A DNA stretch of 18,137 bases from Hallerella sp963652365 (lineage in GTDB: Bacteria > Fibrobacterota > Fibrobacteria > Fibrobacterales > Fibrobacteraceae): NCBI GenBank assembly GCA_963652365.1, contig CAVJTH010000041.1:1-18137 (forward strand), in the 5' to 3' direction. A model generated the notes under the pieces. It was given only the letters and a program-made list of their open reading frames with translations. It had not been told where the DNA came from and did not search any database. The translations under genes were made by a program, and so were the position numbers. Positions 8,398-13,171 of this stretch are shown here, piece by piece; the first letter of the stretch is position 1, and the number at the start of each line of letters is the position of its first letter.

Positions 8398-9326
8398 GCG
8401 GGTGGGAAAAGTTCGCGCGGAGACTTGCCGACCAAAAATACAGGGTTTTTATCGCCGGAAGCAACGCAAAGATGCTTAGTGCGGAAATCGCGACGACTCT
8501 CGGCGGACGCTACCTGATTCAAAATGTCAATCCTTATTCATTTCCGGAATTCTTGAAGGCTTCGGGTCTGAATCTTTCGGAAAAAAATTTCAATGTCAAG
8601 AATCGCAAGAAAATCGATAGGCTGTTCGAGGAATACTTTATGTTTGGCGGCTTGCCGGAACTTTCCGAAATTTTGGACAAGCGGAGCTGGCTTTCCGGAC
8701 TGTTCAACAAGATTTTCTTTGGTGACCTCGTGACTCGTCACCAGATTCGCAATGATTTTTCGCTGAGAATCCTCGTCAAGAAGCTTGCCGAAAGCGTCAA
8801 ACAGCCTGTTTCCTACAATCGCATGTCAAACGTTGTCTCCGCGGTCGGAAAAAGGCTGAGCGTGGCTTCCTGCATCGATTATGTCCGGTATATGCAAGAT
8901 TCCTGGCTTTTGCTGCCGTTCGAAAATTATCAGGCAAGGATCCAGGACAGTGAGGGCAATCGAAAGTATTACTTTGTGGATAACGGCATTCTTTCCCTGT
9001 TCTTGCTCGACCCGCAAACTTCGCTTCTCGAAAACATCGTCGTCATGAATATGCGCAAACGCTATGGCTACAACTGCTATTTTTACAATGCCAAAGGCTA
9101 CGAGGTGGATTTTGTCGTTCCCGAAGAACTCGCTATTCAGGTGTGTTATTCCTTGGAAAATATCGAAACATTCGAGCGTGAAATCGAATCCCTGGTGAAG
9201 TTCGCCAAGGTCCATCCTGTCAAGAGATTGGAGGTCGTTACGCGCGTTGAATCAAGAACCATCCACAAGGATGGCTTTGAAATCGAATGTGCTCCCATAT
9301 CTTCCTGGCTTTCGTCTACCGAATAA
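8376..9326 (+). pseudogene. C-terminal fragment of the second AAA_14/DUF4143-type ATPase
   Basis: This frame overlaps the N-terminal fragment by 22 bp and has no start of its own other than a TTG inside the frameshift site. It opens with the Walker B LDEIQ, followed by IAGSNAKMLSAEIATTLGGRY, a close match to the equivalent stretch of the first ATPase. The C-terminus carries YFVDNGILSLF, the E-V-D-F-V nuclease-like signature and IQVCYSLENIETFEREI, typical of DUF4143 proteins. The reading frame is open for 316 codons, so the lesion must be recent or artefactual. The stop at 9324-9326 overlaps the end of the convergent uppP by 11 bp. Confidence 0.85.
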
Positions 9327-10152
9327 ATGCGAGCCCCAGAATGCCCGCAGCCCACAGGTAGTAGGCGAAGTAGTGGAACTTTCCCTTCTGGACGAAGTTC
9401 ATGAGCCATTTGAGCGCGAAGATTCCCGAGACAAAGGCGACCACCATCCCGACGAGAAGTTCCGGGGTGAACGAGCCGCTCTCTGCGCACTTCTCGAGCA
9501 TTTCCGGGTTTTCGAGCGGGTTGAACGTTTGGCACTTGACCCATTTGACGAGGTCGAGCAGTGCCGCGCCGCCGACCGCCGGGATGCTCATGAGAAAGGA
9601 GAATTCGCCGGCGTACTTGCGGTTCGTGCCCATGAAGAGCATCGCGGAAATCGTGGAACCGCTGCGGCTGATGCCCGGGATGCAGGCGACGCCCTGAACC
9701 GTTCCCGTGAGGAGCGCGCGCCACCAGTTCATCGCCTTGCCGGGTTCTTCCGGATGGTTCGCTCCGGTCTTTGCCCATTTCGAAGCGAAGAGGAGCGTTC
9801 CCGTGAAGAGAAGCGCGCCGCAGACGAACCGGGGGTTTTCGAAGAGCGATTCGATCTGGTCCTTGAATCCTAGACCGATGATGGCCGTCGGAATCGACGC
9901 GAGAACGATGTATCCCGCTTCCTTGAGCTGCGCCTTGTCGCGGAGCGCGCAGCCCTTGACGATGTTCCAGATTTTTTTCCGGAAGATGACGAAGATGGAA
10001 AGCAGCGTTCCCGCGTGGAGCATGATGTCGAAGAACATGCCTGCGTCCTTTAGACCGAGCAGGGATTTTCCGACGACGAGGTGACCGGAGCTTGAAACGG
10101 GGAGAAATTCAGCGAGGCCCTGGAGAAGGCCCAAAAGGATGGATTCGAACAT
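9316..10152 (-). CDS. uppP: Undecaprenyl-diphosphate phosphatase (UppP/BacA)
   Basis: UppP removes one phosphate from undecaprenyl diphosphate at the inner membrane, recycling the lipid carrier for peptidoglycan and other surface polymers; overexpression gives bacitracin resistance. The 278-residue product has the two mirrored family motifs: QGLAEFLPVSSSGH (E15, S20-S22, H24) and TVQGVACIPGISRSGST (R163, S164-T167), plus about eight hydrophobic segments. I start at the ATG at 10152, giving MFESILLGLLQG, the usual family N-terminus; a TTG three codons earlier is possible. No strong ribosome site is visible for either. It is monocistronic, divergent from the type ISP gene, and converges on the broken ATPase with an 11-bp overlap. 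Everything looks intact, and codon use is GC-rich like the genes to its right, in contrast to the AT-rich DNA on its left. Confidence 0.96.
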   Translation of the reverse strand: MFESILLGLLQGLAEFLPVSSSGHLVVGKSLLGLKDAGMFFDIMLHAGTLLSIFVIFRKKIWNIVKGCALRDKAQLKEAGYIVLASIPTAIIGLGFKDQIESLFENPRFVCGALLFTGTLLFASKWAKTGANHPEEPGKAMNWWRALLTGTVQGVACIPGISRSGSTISAMLFMGTNRKYAGEFSFLMSIPAVGGAALLDLVKWVKCQTFNPLENPEMLEKCAESGSFTPELLVGMVVAFVSGIFALKWLMNFVQKGKFHYFAYYLWAAGILGLAFIR

Positions 10153-10172
10153 GATTTTCAAAGTTACAAAAA

Positions 10173-10202
10173 TGGACAGGGATTGGCTTTGAATCTATAT
10201 TT
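10173..10202 (+). promoter_or_regulatory. Promoter for the type ISP gene
   Basis: TGGACA (10173-10178), 18-bp spacer, TATATT (10197-10202). The -10 is followed 33 bp later by the ATG, with AAGGAG in between. The element lies in the divergent gap between uppP and the restriction gene. Confidence 0.6.
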
Positions 10203-10234
10203 CTGCCCGAGTTGTTCTCTTGCAAGGAGTCGCC

Positions 10235-11578
10235 ATGCCGCAGAAGGTTCAAGATGCTCGTTCCCCGTTTGTCCGGATTCTCGACAAGTATCGCGAGGAA
10301 TCGCTTTCGGAACGCGACAAGGGAAACAAGTTCGAACTTCTGATGCTCCGCTACCTGAAGACCGATCCGGTCTATGCTTCGACGCTTGCGAACGTGTGGC
10401 CGTGGAACGACTTCTTCGCGAAGGATGAATTTGGCGGAAAGGACGTGGGGATAGACATCGTCGCGGAGACTTTCGGGGGAACCTTCTGGGCTATCCAGTG
10501 CAAGTGCTACCGGGCGGACGCGAAAATCGACAAGCCCGCGGTCGATACGTTCCTTTCCACTTCGGGCAAGACGTTCCACGACAGGGAAGGGAACAAGGTC
10601 CGCTTTGCCTACCGCCTGTGGCTCGATACGACGGAGGGCGGCTTCAACCGCGAAGCGTTGCATTCCCTCGAAAACCAGGACCCGGAATTCCACCGCGTCG
10701 GGCTTCTTGAACTCGAAAGCGCGAGCGTCGATTGGGAAAAGCTCGACAACGGTTCTAGCGGAGAAAACGCGAAGCCGAAAAGAAAGTCTCCGCGCGACCA
10801 CCAGAAAGAAGCGATCGAAAAGGTCCACGCGTATTTTTCGGACGCGTCCCATGCCCGCGGAAAGCTCATCATGGCCTGCGGAACGGGCAAGACCTACACG
10901 TCGCTCTGCATCGCGGAAAACGAGACGGAAACCAAGGGAACGGTTCTTTTCCTTGTGCCGTCCATCGCGCTTTTGGGCCAGACGCTCCGGGAATGGACCG
11001 CGGACGCCTGCAAGCCGATAAGGCCCATCTGCATCTGTTCGGATTCCGGCGTTTCGAAGTCCGCACGGAAGGGCGACGATGACGGCGACGGCTACAGCGT
11101 CACGGAACTTGCCCTGCCCGCTTCGACGGACGTTCAAGCGGTCGTGAAGCAGATAGAGCTTGCGCGTTCCCGGAAGGACGGGGGAATGACGGTCGTCTTT
11201 TGCACCTACCAGTCCATCGACGTGGTTTCCCGTGCGCAGAAAAAGCTCGAAAACTTTGTCTTTGACCTAATAGTCTGCGACGAGGCGCACCGCACGACGG
11301 GCGCGACGCTTGCGGGAAAGGACGAGTCGAATTTCGTGAAGGTTCACGACGACGATTTTATCCGGGCGAAAAAGCGGCTCTACATGACGGCGACGCCGCG
11401 TCTTTACAGCGAAGCGAGCAAGAAGAAGGCGGAAGAGAACAGCGTCGAAATCTGCTCCATGGACGACGTCTCCAAATACGGCGAGGAAATGTACCGCATC
11501 GGCTTTGCGGCAAGTCCGCCATCGAATGGCTCATGGAACGCTACGCCGTCTCGACCGACAAGGCGAGCGGCATCGTGA
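10235..11578 (+). pseudogene. Type ISP restriction-modification enzyme, N-terminal remnant (nuclease + helicase domain 1)
   Basis: The ATG at 10235 has AAGGAG five bases upstream; six codons of frame before it (from a TTG) are not used. The N-terminus is an Mrr/PD-(D/E)xK-like nuclease: GKDVGIDIVAE with D74, then WAIQCKCY with Q88 and K90. A DEAH helicase domain follows: Walker A MACGTGKTYTS 213-223, motif II CDEAHRT with D349-H352, motif III YMTATPR 383-389. This is the layout of single-chain enzymes such as LlaGI, normally about 1,600 residues with a second helicase domain, an adenine methyltransferase and a target-recognition domain. Here true homology ends at EEMYRIGF (about nt 11506) and the last ~24 codons are out of frame. 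Helicase motifs V-VI, the methyltransferase NPPY motif and the recognition domain are absent, so neither restriction nor methylation is possible. Confidence 0.88.
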
Positions 11579-11706
11579 ACGACCCGAACGACTGGGCTGC
11601 GGAACACGGCGACCCCGCCTATATCTTCAACCTGGTCCTGCGCCTTGTCACCGTGAGCCTCGAAACCGTGAAGATCGTGAAGTCGCTCCCCAGGCTGGAA
11701 TTTTAA
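11509..11706 (+). pseudogene. C-terminal remnant of the same type ISP enzyme
   Basis: In the frame next to that of the N-terminal remnant, 65 codons read GKSAIEWLMERYAVSTDKA..., then SGIVNDPNDWAAEHGDP and TVSLETVKIVKSLPRLEF, ending at TAA 11704-11706. These are the conserved closing residues of type ISP enzymes (the family ends with an SAIEW helix, a GIVNDPN turn and an ETVKIVKxLP tail). There is no start codon or ribosome site. The junction with the N-terminal part falls within 11503-11511, so more than 1,000 codons were deleted, and the two ends were left in different frames. Confidence 0.82.
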
Positions 11707-11710
11707 AGGC

Positions 11711-11740
11711 TTGACACGGCTATTGCCGCTTTTCTATATT
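11711..11740 (+). promoter_or_regulatory. Strong sigma-70-type promoter with no ORF behind it
   Basis: A consensus TTGACA (11711-11716), 18-bp spacer and TATATT (11735-11740) begin five bases after the type ISP stop. This is the best promoter in the window. Expected start is near 11747. No ORF with a ribosome site follows on this strand before the terminator at 11783-11815. Confidence 0.7.
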
Positions 11741-11746
11741 AACCGT

Positions 11747-11815
11747 GCCTATTCGGAAGATTCCCTGAATTTTTCGAAAGCCCTGCCCGATGTTGGTAGC
11801 ATCGGGCAGTTTTTA
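11747..11815 (+). ncRNA. Candidate small RNA, about 70 nt
   Basis: A consensus promoter and an intrinsic terminator with a 10-bp stem bracket roughly 70 nt without an ORF. The 5' half is unstructured (contains GAATTTTTCGAAAG) and the 3' half is the terminator hairpin, the usual shape of a trans-acting bacterial sRNA. Its 3' end touches the antisense stop codon of the duplicated tail at 11813-11881. It may instead be the leader or debris of a deleted gene. I recognise no Rfam family. Confidence 0.4.
11783..11815 (+). terminator. Intrinsic terminator
   Basis: CTGCCCGATG (11783-11792) pairs perfectly with CATCGGGCAG (11800-11809) around a 7-nt loop, followed by TTTTT. It acts rightwards. On the other strand the T-run is poor, so termination of the minus-strand small gene is less certain. 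Confidence 0.85.
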
Positions 11816-11881
11816 TCCCAAATAGTCATCTACCCACTTTACGTCTTGCTCGATTTCGGGAAGCGTCTTTCCGTCAAACAT
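11813..11881 (-). pseudogene. Duplicated 3' tail of a paralogue of the small gene 11882-12178
   Basis: Immediately after the stop of the upstream gene (TAAATG), in the same frame, 22 codons and a TAA repeat that gene's end: FDGKTLPEIEQ is identical, then DVKWVDDYLG replaces ETEWVDTELG. The DNA differs at many silent and some coding positions, so the copy is from a diverged paralogue and not a fresh local duplication. It is too short to be a working gene and has no ribosome site of its own; the ATG stands in the place of the parental Leu codon. Confidence 0.75.
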
Positions 11882-12178
11882 TTAGCCTAGCTCCGTATCG
11901 ACCCATTCTGTTTCTTGTTCGATTTCAGGGAGTGTTTTTCCATCAAACAAGGGCAACTGCAAAAGCTTTTTGGCGCATTCCGGCATGGACGATTCCTCCG
12001 TGTAAAACAGCCTGGTCAGCGGATCGGTTGCGAGCGTATGGCATTCCATCACCCATGGGAGCGGTTTCTTTTTGTCATACCATCCTTGGATAAAGTAAAC
12101 AACGCCCTTGTATTTAATCCAAAGCTCGTCGCCGTGGTAGAGGTGGTCTAGGAATTCCGAATAATTACCATTGATCAT
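11882..12178 (-). CDS. Small hypothetical protein, 98 aa
   Basis: The ATG at 12178 is preceded by AAAGGAG at nine bases, which decides the start; the open frame continues 42 codons upstream only through low-quality Arg-rich sequence. The product begins MINGNYSEFLDHLYHGDELW and is compact, acidic and rich in aromatics: IKYKGVVYFIQGWYDKKKPLPW resembles a small beta-sheet fold, followed by a helix with KKLLQLPLFDGKTL and an acidic tail. No signal peptide or membrane segment is present. I do not recognise a named family; small paralogous proteins of this kind in gut bacteria are usually uncharacterised. It lies between the att-like repeat (12201-12215) and its own duplicated tail, so it is probably part of accessory DNA. 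Confidence 0.8.
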   Translation of the reverse strand: MINGNYSEFLDHLYHGDELWIKYKGVVYFIQGWYDKKKPLPWVMECHTLATDPLTRLFYTEESSMPECAKKLLQLPLFDGKTLPEIEQETEWVDTELG

Positions 12179-12200
12179 GTTTGGAAACTCCTTTCTATCG

Positions 12201-12215
12201 TCGGGGTAGCCAGAT
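12201..12215. repeat. Direct repeat of the tRNA-Pro 3' end (att-like)
   Basis: TCGGGGTAGCCAGAT is identical to 12381-12395, which covers the discriminator base, acceptor 3' strand and T-stem 3' strand of tRNA-Pro. Tyrosine integrases typically duplicate exactly this part of a tRNA gene. The two copies are 180 bp apart in the same orientation. It could equally be a remnant of a lost second tRNA-Pro copy. Confidence 0.6.
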
Positions 12216-12349
12216 AGCTCCGCGTCACGTTGTTCCGCTCCGTCCCTTCGGGACCGCCCGCGTTGCGTTCGGCGCAAAAGTCGCTTTCCGTTCGCATTGC
12301 TCACCGCGCCTTTGTGTCGAACTTCGTTCTCGTCTGGCTAAGAAAGGCT
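12216..12349. other. Hairpin-rich spacer between the att-like repeats
   Basis: No gene with a ribosome site is seen. The stretch holds several short perfect inverted repeats: GTCCC/GGGAC with a 3-nt loop (12242-12254), TTGCG/CGCAA with a 5-nt loop (12263-12277) and GAAC/GTTC (12319-12329). It may be the structured end of an integrated element or tRNA 3' read-through sequence. Confidence 0.4.
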
Positions 12350-12378
12350 CGAAAAAGAACAGGCTCCTTTCGGAGCCT
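12350..12378 (-). terminator. Intrinsic terminator of tRNA-Pro
   Basis: Read on the minus strand, AGGCTCC pairs with GGAGCCT around GAAA (12361-12378), followed by GTTCTTTTTC. It begins three bases after the tRNA. Confidence 0.88.
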
Positions 12379-12380
12379 TA

Positions 12381-12454
12381 TCGGGGTAGCCAGATTCGAA
12401 CTGACGACATTCTGCTCCCAAAGCAGACGCTCTACCAGGCTGAGCTACACCCCG
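12381..12454 (-). tRNA. tRNA-Pro (anticodon TGG)
   Basis: The minus strand gives a 74-nt cloverleaf: acceptor CGGGGTG/TACCCCG with a discriminator A, D-arm with AGCTCAGCCTGGTAGAGC, anticodon stem TCTGC/GCAGA with loop TTTGGGA (anticodon TGG), and T-arm GTCAG-TTCGAAT-CTGGC. CCA is not encoded. A C1-G72 pair is normal for bacterial tRNA-Pro. The 3' end is repeated at 12201-12215. Confidence 0.96.
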
Positions 12455-12464
12455 TAGCGATTCA

Positions 12465-12470
12465 AATATA
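12465..12470 (-). promoter_or_regulatory. Possible -10 of tRNA-Pro
   Basis: Minus-strand CTATATT places a start about four bases before the mature 5' end. A -35 at 16-18 bp is not evident. The same gap must also hold the promoter of the divergent deaminase gene, which I could not place. Confidence 0.4.
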
Positions 12471-12549
12471 GAAAAAGATTGCGGGGTTTGCCTGTCCTTC
12501 GGGGGAGTTTAATTTATTTTTGATTCGATTCTTGAAAGAAGAGGTCTCC

Positions 12550-13107
12550 ATGAACGAGGAACGGCGAAAGCTTCGCGACGAAGTCTATACGCAGATGATG
12601 ATGGCGCAGGCGCGCCTTTCGAAGGATGCGAACACGCAGATGGGCGCGGTTCTCGTGTCGGGCGACGGGCGGGTGCTCAGCACGGGCTACAACGGCGCAC
12701 CGGCGAGCTTTGACGACGCGACGATTCCCTACACGCGGGAACCCCGGCGGCTCGCCTACGACCTGCTCGAAGCGGATTCGGGAAGGCTTGTTTCGCACCA
12801 CGAGTTCGAGGTGAACAAGTATCCGTTCATGGTCCATGCGGAAATCAACGCGCTCCACTATGCGCGCGGCAAGGTCCCTCCCGGTTCGAAGCTCTATGTC
12901 ATCGGGTTTCCCTGCGAACGCTGCGCACTGGAAATCGCGCTTTCGGGAGTCGCCGAGGTCTTTGTGACGAAGGACGACTACGACGCGAACTCGATGCTCA
13001 ACGACAGCCGAGACACGGCGTTCTACATGTTCGCCCAGGCGGGAATCCTCGTCACGCTCTGCGGAAAGCGCTTGAAGCCCGTCATTTCGGCGGTGAAAAA
13101 CGCCTAG
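12550..13107 (+). CDS. Deoxycytidylate (dCMP) deaminase family protein
   Basis: The ATG at 12550 follows AGAGG; a TTG ten codons upstream is less likely. The 185-residue product has the zinc-dependent cytidine/dCMP deaminase fold: NTQMGAVLVS and GYNGAP near residues 30-55, the zinc His and catalytic Glu in HAEINAL (H96, E98), and the two zinc Cys in PCERCA (C122, C125). GYNGAP and the long insert before HAE favour dCMP deaminase over cytidine or tRNA-adenosine deaminase. It would convert dCMP to dUMP, feeding thymidylate synthesis in the cytoplasm. ComEB-type proteins share this layout. The gene stands alone, divergent from tRNA-Pro, converging on ompA with a shared terminator. It looks intact and matches the GC-rich codon use of its neighbours. 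Confidence 0.88.
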   Translation: MNEERRKLRDEVYTQMMMAQARLSKDANTQMGAVLVSGDGRVLSTGYNGAPASFDDATIPYTREPRRLAYDLLEADSGRLVSHHEFEVNKYPFMVHAEINALHYARGKVPPGSKLYVIGFPCERCALEIALSGVAEVFVTKDDYDANSMLNDSRDTAFYMFAQAGILVTLCGKRLKPVISAVKNA

Positions 13108-13123
13108 GGATTTTTCTTTTCAC

Positions 13124-13153
13124 AAAAAAAGGCTTCGCGAACGCGAAGCCTTT
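13124..13153. terminator. Shared terminator between the deaminase gene and ompA
   Basis: AGGCTTCGCG (13130-13139) pairs with CGCGAAGCCT (13142-13151). Read leftwards it is followed by T7, an excellent terminator for the OmpA gene. Read rightwards it is followed by only TT, so it is weaker for the deaminase gene. Confidence 0.88.
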
Positions 13154-13171
13154 CCTGTCCAAGGATTTTGA

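Noticed and set aside
9247..9873. 208-codon plus-strand ORF over uppP
   Set aside because: Charged antisense translation of uppP; the minus strand carries both UppP catalytic motifs.
10109..11137. 342-codon minus-strand ORF over the type ISP gene
   Set aside because: Antisense shadow in GC-rich DNA, Arg-rich with no domain, while the plus strand has clear nuclease and helicase motifs.
11882..12304. Longer start for the small minus-strand gene (140 codons)
   Set aside because: The extension runs through the att-like repeat and hairpin spacer with Arg-rich translation; the AAAGGAG before 12178 sets the start.
12230..12471. Plus-strand ORFs across the tRNA-Pro locus
   Set aside because: They cross the antisense of the tRNA gene and its terminator and have no coding features.
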